In this document: piece by piece, positions 9,762 through 21,668 of the stretch
How the letters are laid out: each line of letters starts with the position of its first letter
Numbering within the stretch: the first letter of the stretch is position 1
Assembly: GCA_002682825.1 (NCBI GenBank)
Contig: NOKP01000002.1
Coordinates: 4,632,309-4,696,308, forward strand
DNA from: Neonectria sp. B-13
Taxonomy: Eukaryota > Ascomycota > Sordariomycetes > Hypocreales > Nectriaceae
Length of the DNA: 64,000 nucleotides
Direction of reading: 5' to 3'
Program-made: the position numbers and the translations under genes
Notes under the pieces: generated by a model
What the model was told of the DNA's origin: nothing
The model's database searches: none
Seen by the model: only the letters and a program-made list of their open reading frames with translations

Positions 9762-12700
9762 ACCGGGCTAGGTCGGCCCAAGATGGGTCCACGACTCAAC
9801 GTCGACGGCGACGACTGGGCGGTGGAGCAGAGGCAAACGGCGGCGGTGCGTGGGGCGGATCCGGTAGTGGATGGCGATGTGGTGGGCGAAGCGATGCAGT
9901 CGCGATCATGACTCGAAGTGTAGGCGCACGCGCATCATTGTTGGCGGCTCGGGTGAGAGTGGCACTGATGGATGGATTCGGGGGGCGGTGCTGGCTGAGG
10001 GATCGAGGTCTAGTAGAGGGCTGAGGCACACGAATTGCTGACAGTGAGATGCGACGGACGATTCTCTAGCTTGAGGAATCGGGACATGTGCCTGGAGGCG
10101 CGTGGTTTGCGGAAGGATGAATCGATGTGGATGTAATGGGCTGGGTGAGGCTGGTTGTCGTGAGCGTTTCAAGACGTCCCAGAAACTGCCGGGGTTGTCA
10201 GCACGTGCGCTAGCCAGTTGGTGATGACGGCGGTTGCAGGCGCGAAAATGGCAGCGGGAGCACGACGGAGGCGGCAGTATTTGTATGTTGTCTGTCAAAT
10301 GCGCCCTTGGGCTTATTCTAGTGTATACGTATGGTAATGCCAAGGTTGAGCGAAGTCAATTGTGAGTCCTGCCGGCAGACGGATGTGAATGATGAGACCC
10401 AGCAACCCTCGGATCTCCGGTGAAGGTGCCGAAGCGCTTCGTACGACGTCGGTACCAAGCTCACGACACCAGCCCTGTGATGGTGGGGCGTGACGCTGAG
10501 TCTCACTACTTAGGACTGCGCGGGGCTGCCTGTACTTCGTGGTGCTTGTACGAACATTAGGACTGCGATGAGCCACGATAAACAAGCCAGGGTCCCTCCA
10601 AAAAGCAGCATAATCCACAGCAGTCTGGAGTTGATCACCCGCGTTTGGCCTGTTCGACTCAAGCTCCCTTTTCAGGGTCTTGTAGGACCACCGAGAGAGC
10701 TATAGGACTTCCAGTCTCCTTTCGCCGCCCTTTGCCAACCTTTCCCCCCTCTCGCGCTTATTTACTTTACGTACCAAGCGATGAACCTTTACCCTCGCTG
10801 TATGGAGTCTAAGACAAAATCTACATCACGAGCCGGAAGCGGGGACGAGGGCGGTGCCTGACCTGCCGTTGCGAGGGTGCTGCCGTGTTTTGTCTGAGTT
10901 TCTCGTTTGCCATTGGTCCACACACATACCAACCATCGCCCAGGCATTCCGTTCTTGTTTAAGTGCGCCCTGCGCAGGGTGTTGCGAGAGGGCGTCTTTT
11001 AGGGCGAGAGTTGAGGGCGAGACTGCAAATTTGAGAGGAGGTTTAACCGAAGCCCTTGGCGTGTCCTGTCTTGAAAAGCGCGGTCATCAAAGACAGTGAT
11101 GAACGGACAGAGGACCGAAGGGCAATTGGCCAAGGTAGTGAGTATCCAGACCCAGTTTCTTAGTCATTGGTTTTCAAAGAGACCCGCTTGACCTGAAGTT
11201 AGACCGTCCAGGTTCATCGGAACCTCGCCCTCTCTCAACCAAGAACATAGCTTCGAGGTCGATACTTAGAGCTTCATCATTTAGCTTCATCCTCATTGCC
11301 TTTAGCGAGACGAAATATGCGCTGACTGATCGATGCTCACTTCCATGAATACTCAGCTTGCCCGTCTTTGACTGGCTTGTGGATATCCAAGCGAGACCTG
11401 AGGGTTGCCGCCAAAATCTGACACGCATCGATGCGCCCTCACAGCCAGTTTTTTTGTTGCCTGGTGGTGGCAGCCGATATCCTTATCAAAGCCTGATTGA
11501 CGAGAGGCATGGTTCAGATGGACAGTATTCCTGCAGGTAGGGTACGGTTCTTACCACGTCCTTCCTTAATAACGAACTGAGGGCAACGACACGCAAAGGT
11601 TGCTCCATTAGGCTTCTAGCAAACATCCACCATGCTCCACTGCGCCGAAAGCTTGAGTTTTTTTGTTTACAAAAAAAGAACAAGGCTGATTTTGAGTCCT
11701 GGGCTCTCGGGTCACCGTGCGCCGTCCTTTTTGCACTGGGATGGGATGGGATGTTGCAGGGACATGCGTTCAAGCTTGAATTGGAGGACCGTGATGTGTC
11801 GACCGCGTTGTCTCAGAGGCTGGGGAATTGCTTTGAGTGGAACCTCATTGGAGGTAACTGCGCGAATACTCCTACGCTCCTCTGCTGAAGCTAGAATTGC
11901 AGTGCTGCTACCCACCTTGTACCTTGCTTTTCGATCGCCGCGTCTCCGAGACTGACGCGGTGGCTCCCTTCCAGAGGCTGGAATTGCAGTGAACCTTCTG
12001 TGCAACTGATTGGAACACTGAATGGAACTGGCTAGTAGCCAAACCTTCCTTGAACGATGGATTGAACCGCAAGTTCAATCGACTCACATCCAAGCATCTT
12101 CCTCAACATCACAACCAGATGCCGTTAAGTGTCGGTGATCAGAGAGATGCGGAGTATTCTTGGCCAATACAGGCAAGGTGGCAGAGGACGCTTAACACGG
12201 CATGTGGCGGGGAAGCCGATGAACCATCTGGATTGCGCCTTGACGCATGCGTACAGCTCGCTCTCCTTCTAGCCCGGTTTTGGCAGCATTGTAACCAATT
12301 TGACATCCATCTTTGAGAGTCCGGCGAAGCAAGGCTACGCGAGAGGTCCAAAAGCCCAACGGAGAAGGGGGTAGAAAGGGGAGTCAAAGCCGATACACAG
12401 TCTCCATGGCCAATTAATGAGAACGACAGGAAGGTGGCATAGAAAACGACAACGTCACTGACGTGTCACGCAACAGCAGTAATGCAACATGTGAACTGCT
12501 TGGAGACTCTAACGCCCCTCGTCGAACCCAGGATCCTGGTCCTCGGCTTGACGGCCTTTCTTCCTCGCTTGCCTCTTTAGACAGGGCTGACCGTCCAGGG
12601 CCAAGCCAATACAATGGCGACTAGGCTCAGACGTACGAAGTACGTAGCAGCAGTGATTGAAGCACCGGGGAATAACTAGGGCTGTTATGAGGAGTCTTGT

Positions 12701-14068
12701 GCCTCATGGCTGTTTCTGAACAGATCAAGAGCAGACCCTGCAACTTCACCAACATCAGTCCTCCTTCTCCACAGCCCATGTGGTGCCAAGAAGAAGGAGG
12801 TGTAACCCTCTACGGATGTTGAGACTCTGGAAAAGCCGAGAAAGAAGGGTATTCGGCACGGCACACGACTCACCGGCTCCGTGCGCAACCTCTCTCATTG
12901 GACTTGCGTTGGAAGGGCGAAGTGGCGGACAACGGGCGCGACGACGAGGCGTCGGCTACCCGCAATTAGCACGGGAAAGCGGGCCATGATTTCAGAACCT
13001 CCTTGCTGCCGGTTCCACAGGCTTACGACGCTGGGGCTCTGGCACGCAACAGACACGGAATGCCAGGGTTGGCTGGCGAGGAAAAAGGGAAAGAAAGAGG
13101 AAAACCGAGGAATAAGAAGACGGAGTCGTTCGGGAAGTGGGCAGCTGATCGGGGCTCCGGCACGGAAGCAGCAACATGGCTCCGAGAAGTGTTGCGCGTA
13201 CAAGAAGGCACAAGAGGCACAAGAGACACAATAAGGGGGCCTCCTCCATGCACGACGCACGCACGACGCAACAGGGGTCAGAGAATTGATGTCGTCGGTG
13301 CAGCGAGTCAACGGGCGAAGAGAGAGCCTGGCTGGCTTGGCTTTTCGGGGGGTTGGATGAGATGAGGCGTCGTTGATCCATGTTCATCCCTAAGAAATGC
13401 GAGGTACAGTGCGTAGTGTGCCCTATGCATGGAGCGAGTTTTGGTGGCCGGTGGATGTACCCGCTAAATCCGCGTAATTGTCCCGCTGGCTGCCCAGTAG
13501 CCTCTGCATGCAAAGCTGCGCGTACCTTTATGTGCGACGTCGCTCCTGTTCTGCAACCTTCGAGCTTCCATTCTGCCCATTCTGTGCCATTCAAACTCTC
13601 TGTTCCAGGCTGCGTTTCCTCTGTCACGCTGTACTCCCGTCTTGTTTGCTCCTTTTCTCGACGTACTTTGTACCCAACGCTCCTTTTGCAGCCTGTCTTA
13701 GAGCCTCGATTCGATTCCCCTTTCTTAATATCTGTTGTCTGCTACCCTCGTCCGCTCACACTCCTCCTCCTCCACCTTCCTCCACTCTCCTCCACCATCT
13801 ATCCCTTTCTGGCTTCTCCGTCTCGCCATCCACACTCACTTCAACCGCCAACCGCGCGTCACTCTAGCCAACGTCATCTACCCCAAGTCGGCTTCCGCAC
13901 ACAGTGTTTCACTTTATCACGGCAGCTCAACTACAGTTCGACCTAGCCCGGTGGCCAATTGCATGCTCTCGCAGACATCACCAATGCTTGCTTTATAGAT
14001 ACGGCATCCCTCCCCCCGCTGTCCCCCGCTGTTTTCTTCAACTACTCCAGCAATTCTCCATCCATAAC
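9762..14068. other. Long divergent intergenic region with 5' leaders
   Basis: About 4.3 kb between the divergent genes starting at 9761 (-) and 14069 (+). It must hold both promoters. The stretch from about 13.56 to 13.87 kb is pyrimidine-rich (CTCCTCCTCC and TTCCTCCACTCTCC), typical of a fungal 5' leader. TTCGTACG occurs at 10438-10445 and CGTACGAAGTACG at 12632-12644, a motif repeated elsewhere in the window. Short poly-A/T runs lie near 11658-11680. I found no gene, tRNA or transposon. Confidence 0.5.
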
Positions 14069-15698
14069 ATGATGATCACCTCACTATGGCAGTCGCCCAC
14101 CTCTCTCGACCACAACCCAAATGAAGGCAGCTCGCTGGCGAGGGCCATCCTCTTCTGTTCCACCCGCGCTTGGCGTGGCGGTCTTCGAGTAATCTTACAA
14201 GTCAGCGCCATCTTCATCACCATCTTCATCATATTTGGCCTGTTGCCCGAGCGACTGGGTGGTGGCTCCTTGACCAACTACAAGGACATCTTAACCTGGA
14301 AAGCTGAGCCTCTACCGGAAGCCAACCTGCGAATCGTCGTTTTTGGTTCCCCCGACGTAGCTGGCAGTGCCGCTGATGCGGACCATGTGCGAACGACCTG
14401 GACCGAGGAGCTTTGCAAACAGGTAAGAGGCATCCAACCGCCCAACCCTTGTATGCGCCTTGTTATCATGACACTTGTCTCACGCTCTCCAGCTGAACTG
14501 CACGTCGTACGTCTCGTTTGTTCCCACAGGAGACTCCAGCCACGGCTTGGCATCCAACAGCATCTATGCCAACGAGCTTAGTGCTCTGCACGCCATCACT
14601 ACCGAATCCAACATCACTGACAAACCCGCTATGGATTATGCCTACATCGGCGAGCAATACCCTGTGCCAACCGGCACCCCTGACTTGGTTGCCCAGATCA
14701 AGGCGTTCCTTGACATGCCGCCACCGGACGCTGTTCCACACGAAACGCTCTGGGTCTTTACTTTTGGTACCTGGGAGGTATGGAACCTGGCTGCTTTGCC
14801 CTTGGAGACGGCAGAAGAACTCATCGACTCCATGGCCGATCACATCTTCACCCAGGCAGAACATCTGTACGAACATTCGCTCGATCCCAAGTCGGTCGCC
14901 TTTTCCGATTTCTGGTCCAACGCCACCAACTCTCAGGTTAAGGAGCTGACGGCTCCCGACGCCGTCAAGAACGTCGATGATCGCAAGCTGGAGAGCTTCC
15001 GGATCCTAATTCCCAAGATCTTCGACATTTCTCTCACCCCAGGCTGGCGCGGTCGACCGCAGCCCACCTTCCCCAACACCTTGACCGAACAGACGCGCAA
15101 CGCCGTATGGCTGACCAGGTACTGGAACCAAGCGATGGAATATGCCATCTACGATTGGAAGCAAAGGGCGGCCAAGAAGCCTGCCGGGATCCACGAAGAG
15201 CACAACGTGAAGCGGAGGGACGAGGACGGCGACGATTCCGAGAAAGCACAGACTCACTCATTATTCGATTACTTGCCTGCAGCCATGCGACCCAAGGCTC
15301 TCAACGACACTGAAGCCAAGACTGAGAGGGTTATCTATGCGCCGTATCCCTACCGCAACGGTCTACAGGTTGACCCGGCCAAGACCATTCTGGATGCGAT
15401 GACCGAGGAGGAGATGCATCGATCTGAGGTCAAGGACTCCCGAGGTCGCGGAACGCTGGCCGCCAACAACTCGATGCGATTCCTAGATGTGTGGCAGCCC
15501 TGCGTTGCCGCTTCCACAGCCGATTTGTCCGTCGACATGGCTGAAGTGACGTCGGAGTGCTCAATTCCCCATGACCACCTGTTTTATGACGCCTTTACCA
15601 TCAGCCAGCGAGCCATCGTAGAGCTCGCCAAGCCGATGCTGGAGGAGGTGCTAGAGAATCTGTTTGTTCGACAACCGAAGACCAGCTGGTTTTACTAA
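14069..15698 (+). CDS. Membrane-anchored SGNH/GDSL-type hydrolase-like protein
   Basis: Two exons, 14069-14422 and 14493-15698 (phase 0, GTAAGA donor, CCAG acceptor), 519 residues. The start at 14069 (ATGATG) puts a signal anchor at residues 41-58 (VILQVSAIFITIFIIFGL) after a short cytosolic N-terminus; the rest should be lumenal or outside. The SGNH layout is visible: a first beta strand and nucleophile-type block (LRIVVFGSPDVAG, residues 88-99), LWVFTFGTWEVWN as the likely block III, and near the C-terminus CSIPHDHLFYDAFTISQRA as the block V Asp/His region. The usual GDS order is replaced by GSPD. Such enzymes cleave esters of lipids or glycans, but the substrate here is unknown and activity is not proven. 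An alternative in-frame ATG at 13904 would add 55 residues that look like leader translation. Confidence 0.82.
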
Positions 15699-17114
15699 AC
15701 GACGATCGATGCTTTGCGGACAGGAAATGTTTTGGGAGTTGGGGCACTAGGATATTGGCTTTCTTGTTGTATACCAAGGGACACACGTATGTCAAAGTTG
15801 CATGCGTGATTTGGGACCGACATGGCGTTTCAGAGGGAGGGCATTTGGTGGCCCAGCAAGCAGTGTAGTATATGTCATTAGCGGCAGGAAATGCCATTTC
15901 AATACCCTGATAATTGATTTGATCAGTTGTACAAAGTCCGAAGTGTGTCTTGACGGTTGGATTGGGGTGATGATTGGCAATGGTTGAATACGAGGTTTGG
16001 CCTTGAATCCTAGCAACTGACCTCCGGCAGTTGGTGTACCGTTGCGGGGGGATATGCGGTATGCGAGTTGTCACTCATCTGGCGAAACTCGGCCACGGCC
16101 CAGCCACGATTTACGGCCCGGGGACTCGGCGCCGGGACCTTCAATTCAAAGTGTCGACACCCGGGAAGTTGGAACGGGCGCCGGCCGGCCGTTGAGCAAA
16201 GAAGCGGGCGAAAGACACGCTCGATGACCCATTTGCCGCCGCCAAGCTTTTGTGGCGTCTGCCGAACCTCGATGCGATCGCCCAATAGCGCCCTGTTTCA
16301 GCGGGGCATGACCAATGGCGCCGCATGATCCTGCGCCGCTACAGCCTACAAGGCAATTTTCGCTCCGCGCCAGCGGCCTCTGCAGGTGACCGTCAGTAGC
16401 TAAACCCCGCTGGCGGGTCAGGTTGGAGGGGACGATGACGGCATCGTTCGCTGAGCTGGTGGGCATCATGCCGCGCCCATTACCCAACGTCGAAAAACAC
16501 CCAGCAGCTGGCCTTCCAAGGGGATCGACGAGACGAAGACCGGGGCACGAGATTATGCGTTATGCGACCTGCGACGGGAACAAGGACACTCGGGCCTGCG
16601 ATCTGCTCCCGTCCGTGACCCGTCATCATGCATCATCGTCGTGTCACGCCCCCCGGTCTCGACGGTGTAGGGATGTGATGTGCTAGTCTCCGACTTAAAC
16701 TGCCCCAAACTCCAAATCCAGTCAGGATGGTCACAGGCTCTCACCAGCCAAGCTTTCCAGGGGGGACAGCCTTCAGCTAACGCTGACAGGGCCTGTTCAG
16801 CTCTCTCCGTGGAGGGGGTCTCCACGTTACGTAGTGTTGGTAGTCTTAAGGTACGGCCCGAGGTGCCTTATACACGGGGCTGTTCCTCTCTTTACACTTG
16901 ACAACCACGCTCCTCTTCAGCTCTGACCACCACGACCACGGGACGCGAAACTGCTGATACAACCGCCATACAACCCGTCGAGCCACGAGACCTCAGCATC
17001 GCCCGCCCGGGAGTCCTCAGTCGGAGGCCGTGATCCAGGCAGCATCGCCACACTCGCTCCCCATACCTATAGACAATCCCAGGTAGAACGGCCCACCGTT
17101 CCCTCTCTTCCACC
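15699..17114. other. Intergenic between two plus-strand genes
   Basis: Holds the 3' end of the SGNH-like gene and the promoter/leader of the App1-like gene. The leader just before 17115 contains CCACC ahead of the ATG, a good fungal start context. TTAAGGTACGGCC at about 16847 resembles the GGTACC/GTACGG motifs common in the other spacers. No further gene is supported. Confidence 0.5.
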
Positions 17115-18474
17115 ATGGCAGTTCCCGACGCCAGTCCTTCATCTCTCGCTCAAGCTATGCAGCTGCGCACCCGAAAAGAGCGGAAATTCGACGAGGTCGA
17201 GGCCAGTTTGCCCGACCTCAAGACCAAGGCCGTCCAGCGCCCGCTGTCGGCGCTCGACTTCAACGGCTGGCTGTCTTGGCTTGGAAACTTCAACCGCATG
17301 GGGAAGCCCGTTGACGGCGACGACATCGTCTGGCTTTTCGACAACCTCGCCTACAAGTCTCCCAAGCACGGCGAGTGGGAGGCCGAGTTCATTGCCGCTG
17401 TCTTCGAGCCCGATCTCAAGTGTCACATCGCAGATGTCGTGTCGAGCATTGCCAAGATGCTGGGGCTCGCCGACGATGCTGCTGAGCGCGACACCATCGA
17501 GGAGCGCCTTATCCCTTTCCTCTGGGATATCCAGACAGTGCGTGTGTTCAAGGTGGACCACCAAGGGAACGAGCTGAAGCTAGGACCGACGAGCATTAAC
17601 GGCATCACCTCCCAAGTGCTACCAGTCAAGCGCCACTCTAAAGGATCATTTGCCAAGGCGACGGCGAAGGTGCCGAGCGGCGTCAGCGGAATCCTCGACA
17701 TGCAGACTTACTATGCTGGGGCGGAGGGTTGGTCAATCATCTCAGGTACGTGTCTTGCTCTGGAAATGGCCCTCGAATGCAGACGATTCATTGCTAACCT
17801 GGCCTGTACCAGACGTCGACGACACAATTAAGATCACCCTCACAAGCGACCCTCTCGGCATCCTGCGCGAAACCTTTGTCGAGGAGCCCAGACCCGTCCC
17901 GGGCATGCCTGAGCTCTACGCTGACCTCAAGTCTCTTCTTCCCCGTGACACCCCCTGGTTCTACCTCTCTGCATCGCCCTACAATCTCTACCCGCTACTT
18001 CACGAGTTTCGCAACCGCTTTTTCCCTCCCGGTCCCATGATCCTACGAGACTCGAACTGGCGGAGCGTCGCTGGCTTGCTCTCGGCCTTGACCGTGGGGA
18101 CCGAGGAGTACAAGGCCGATCGCATGAAGAAGATTCACTCGTGGCTGCCCCAAAGGAAGATGATTCTGATCGGAGATTCAACGCAATCTGATCCCGAGGC
18201 CTATGGTGAAATGTAAGCTGCGCCTTTCCATCCCATTCCGTTTGCTGTCCGCGCTAACATGGAAACCAGCTATCGAACCGTCCCTGGCTGGGTCAAGATG
18301 ATACTCATCCGCAAGGCCACCGACATCTCTGCTTTCGGCATCGACGAGAAGAACCAGCTTGACCGCTTCGAGAAGGCCTTCAAGGGTGTTCCCCCAGAGG
18401 CCTGGCACGTTTTCGAGGATCCAAAAGAGTGCGGCATGATTGTCAGGAAGTTGGTCCGCCGAAGTGGTAAATGA
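17115..18474 (+). CDS. APP1: App1-type phosphatidate phosphatase (DUF2183)
   Basis: Three exons: 17115-17745, 17813-18212 and 18270-18474, giving 411 residues. Introns of 67 and 57 bases have GTACGT and GTAAGC donors and CAG acceptors, and the frame closes exactly. The catalytic HAD-type motif DVDDT starts at residue 211, directly after the first intron (IIS, then DVDDTIK). The rest of the App1 catalytic domain follows: ILRETFVEEPRPVPGM, the strand PWFYLSASPYNLYPLL, and QRKMILIGDSTQSDPEAYGE, then IYRTVPGWVKMILIRK. In yeast App1 is a Mg2+-dependent phosphatidate phosphatase linked to actin patches and endocytosis; it turns phosphatidic acid into diacylglycerol. This protein lacks the long C-terminal SH3-binding tail of yeast App1, which is usual for filamentous fungi. 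The N-terminal 200 residues form the less conserved App1 region. The symbol is by family, not proven orthology. Confidence 0.9.
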
Positions 18475-19164
18475 GCAGCATTCGTCGCGTTTGGTTTCCC
18501 TTTTCTCCCGCATTTTGGTTACGATTACGATATGGTTGTACGGGTACGCCTTTTTATGTTTGGTACATGATAAGTGATGAGGCACATGGGCTGGGTTCGG
18601 GTGGTTAGGCTGGGTGCTACGCGGTTTGGGTCACTGGATATACATAGATTCATTATTTGACATTCCTTTAAATAAGCATGCTTTAACAAATATTAAGCTC
18701 TCTGAAAGGGTTTTGAGTATTTACTCAGTTTTTGTTGGAAATTGAAACGCTATAGATCGCAGTACAAACTCTCCCTCTTGACGCATAATGTTTCGAGAGA
18801 AGGACGAATCTGGCACGATAGGCCATAGCAGTTCACCACGGTTATAAGACACTGCAGATATAAGTAAAGAAGTGAAGGTGTTGTTTTGTTTACAGGCTTC
18901 CAAAAACAAGTAGCAGGCGGTAAAATCTTCCAATATAGTAAAAACAGGGTGGCAGTCACCTTCCCAACCACTTCATTGCGCGCGAGGATCCCTCAGATGT
19001 ACACCATCCCTTCAAAACCCGCGGTTTCGTCTCCGTTTGTGATGTTCAGCTCGATGAGACTCCCAAACCTGAAAAACCTACATTGATTTCGGGGAGGTCA
19101 ATCTGACTTTAGACATCAACTTGTGTCTACATGCCCATTCGAAGTTCTTGAAATAACTGTCTTC
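18475..19164. other. Convergent 3' intergenic region
   Basis: Lies between the 3' ends of the App1-like gene (+) and the first DUF7730 gene (-). AT-rich around 18640-18720, consistent with polyadenylation signals on both strands. No gene seen. Confidence 0.5.
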
Positions 19165-19999
19165 TTAATCTGAGTCATCTGAGTCGATGCCAAGGCAAGG
19201 ATACTCATAAATGGTAAGTGTCGGCACGTTACTTTTATAGTCTCCCATACGCCGTTCGACGGTTCCCCTAAAACAATCACACAGGAAAACTTCGGTCTTG
19301 ATTTTGTCATTCGTGATAAGAATCTTCAAAACTCTTGAAACTGAAATGGCAATAGAACGGTCTGTTAAAACCACCGAGGGACTGTCCTGCAAGAAGTATT
19401 CGGCGACTCGAATGCGTAGGTTGATGTGATGTTGTACTTGGGCCAACTGGATGGCCACGGCTTGTAGGTTAAAAAATTCCATACTGGAACTGTCCTCTGG
19501 ATTGAGGATTTCTGAGGATAAGGAAAACTCGAGATGATTCAGGAGAAGATGGTGTTGTCCGACATGGACAATAAAATTGAGAAATGTTCTTGTGCCCTGA
19601 AATTCCCACCAATTAGTGCTGTAAAGCACAGGTATGCATTCTGCGTAACTGATATCTTATTAGAATATCTGTCTTATGAAGAAAGTAGTTTGATGTGAGC
19701 AAGGAAATTACCCACGCCTGTTTACACGTCCGCATCATGTGCGCCATAAGACGATACTGGGCGTCGTGCGGAACTAGTCCACTGTGGCCTTCGCAAACGT
19801 AACGTGGCGAGCCATCACCGTCTGGTCCAGTTCGTCGTCCGGATTGATAGAACCCAGTTGTAGTACCAGAGCAAGAGCGGACGTGAAAAACACGGCTGCC
19901 GAAGAGATTGTCGTAGATCAGGCGTCGGACGTCTGCATTCAACTTGGTGAAGAATGGAGACGAGGCTTGGGGGTCATATCTGTCAAGTGAAACAGGCAT
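19165..19999 (-). CDS. DUF7730-family protein, tandem copy 1
   Basis: Two exons, 19999-19716 and 19648-19165, 255 residues. The donor is GTGGGT and the acceptor ATCAG; the intron falls in phase 2 inside an Ala codon and joins RTCKQA to YAECIPVLYSTN, exactly the motif expected for this fungal family. The N-terminal block SPFFTKLNADVRRLIYDNLFGSR is the F-box-like start of DUF7730 proteins. The C-terminus is acidic (Asp/Ser). Function is unknown; the F-box-like helix suggests a protein-interaction role, but this is inference. It is the first of three same-strand paralogues ending at 22579, so the group arose by local duplication. The nearest uninterrupted frames stop early on both sides, which is why the intron is needed. 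Confidence 0.78.
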
Positions 20000-20496
20000 T
20001 TTGAGGTTGAAAATGCTCCCAGCAGGGGTAGGATTGACGGGGGTGGGCGGTTGGTGGGAATGGAGTTGAGGGTGATGTGAAGTGAAATTTCTGAGAAGCT
20101 TGGGGAGACGAATTTAGAGAGATGACCCTCAGTCAGCTATCAGCCAGCTGCCGAAATTTGATGCATTTTGGGCAGGCAACAGCGATGAATCACTGCGGTC
20201 ATCCCGTGAAGCATCAAATGCTGGGATCTAGCGTTACAGCAGCTTCATTCATGAGAAACAAACGTCACAGCAAAGCAATCAGAAAATGACTGGATTCTTC
20301 CGTCCTCCAATGACGATATAAGAAGCAACATCTGCTCTTTGATGAGTATCTGCATAGTCCACCCGTGCCACACGGCAATCGACTTCATCCAGCCAGACCT
20401 ACGAGTCCTGGACTTTCAACTCTCAGTTTGCCATCCCTTCACTGAACGAGGCACTTTCACAATGCGGTCGACCCTTTCATGTCCTGAACCTTCGCT
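20000..20496. other. Spacer between tandem DUF7730 copies 1 and 2
   Basis: About 500 bases that should hold the promoter of copy 1 and the 3' end of copy 2. No other gene or repeat is visible. Confidence 0.5.
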
Positions 20497-21668
20497 CTAC
20501 CAGAGGCCACGATAGGGGCCGGAGATTGGAAAGTAACATGTTTCGTTCGTCTCATCATCGGAATCATCTGCATTGTTAATCGCGGCACGACAAGGCCATG
20601 GTGTGGGGATTAATGTGAGATATCCAGCCCTGATCCGTCGATACACGAGATTTGTATTCCGAGCCCGCTCATCGATTGTCGCCTGAACGGGTTCCAAGAA
20701 GGTATCTGGCAGGAAAACCCTCAGAGAATGTACGCTCAGACTTCCCCCCGTATTGTCTACCATCACAAGGATAGCCATCACATCTTCTCCTCCCAGTTCA
20801 GTAGGAAAACTGAAGTGTGGCAACCGAATCGCAAGGTTCAGGCAGCTAAAAGGAGACTCGACGGTCAAAGCTAGAGCCTTAAGTTCGTGCTTCCAGTCTG
20901 GATATTCGCATCTGGACTGCAGGATAAAGTCAATGTGCCTGATGAGATGGAGATATGGAGAAGCATAAGATCGAAACATAGATAGGTCATGGTGACTCTG
21001 AAACATCAATGTGTTCGTTCTATAGAGGACAGGAATGCCTTCCTCGAATCTTTAGTTCAGTGTTAGATTTGTTTCTTCAAAAGCAATGGTGCGAAGGCCA
21101 CATAGTCAAGTCAAGGCGCAACTTACACCCGTATGCAGGTAAAAAGAAGATTGGTCGCCATGTAGCACCACTTATGTCCCTTTCGGCAAATGAAATGCCA
21201 CAGTCCAGGAGATATTTTTGGGCGATTGTCTCGGCGGAAGCGTGGAAATGATGTGGAAGTAGAAAAGCCGATGTGGAGGAACAATCCACCGAAGAGGTGC
21301 ATGTAGATGAGCCGACGGATATCAGCGTTCAGTCTCGAAAACAAAGGAGACGCAGTTTGCGGAGCTCCTTTCCTAAACCTGTGTCCCTTGTTGGCGGGCC
21401 TTTTGATGTCGACTCGCGATGTGACAAAGGAGTGAGAAGATATGTGCGGAGGAGAGAGAGTGAGGTGGAGGTTTGTGAGATGGAAAGGAAGAGTTGGGAA
21501 ATGAAGGAGAGTGAAAGACTTTTCATTTGTGTAGCAAACTTGCTTGCAGCTGGCAATCTCGCACCTGTCGGTTCCTCCGTCTGCCTGACAGCTGGTAGCA
21601 GCTGGAACTATTCTCTGGAAACTTGAACCTGCAACCTTAGGCAGGCATCTCAAAAGCGCACGCGCCAC
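20497..21668 (-). CDS. DUF7730-family protein, tandem copy 2 (start uncertain)
   Basis: Two exons, 21668-21127 and 21049-20497, up to 364 residues. The intron has a GTAAGT donor and an AAAG acceptor and sits in phase 2 inside a Val codon, joining FTCIRV to FEEGIPVLYRTN. That is the same position and phase as in copy 1. The domain begins with SPLFSRLNADIRRLIYMHLFGG. Upstream of it the frame stays open to 21668, but this part is unlike the family and contains no Met between residue 1 and the MHLFGG Met. The proposed start also overlaps the 3' end of copy 3 by 19 bases. The true start is therefore either an unseen upstream exon or lost, and the copy may be decaying. Both remaining exons read cleanly. 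Confidence 0.6.
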
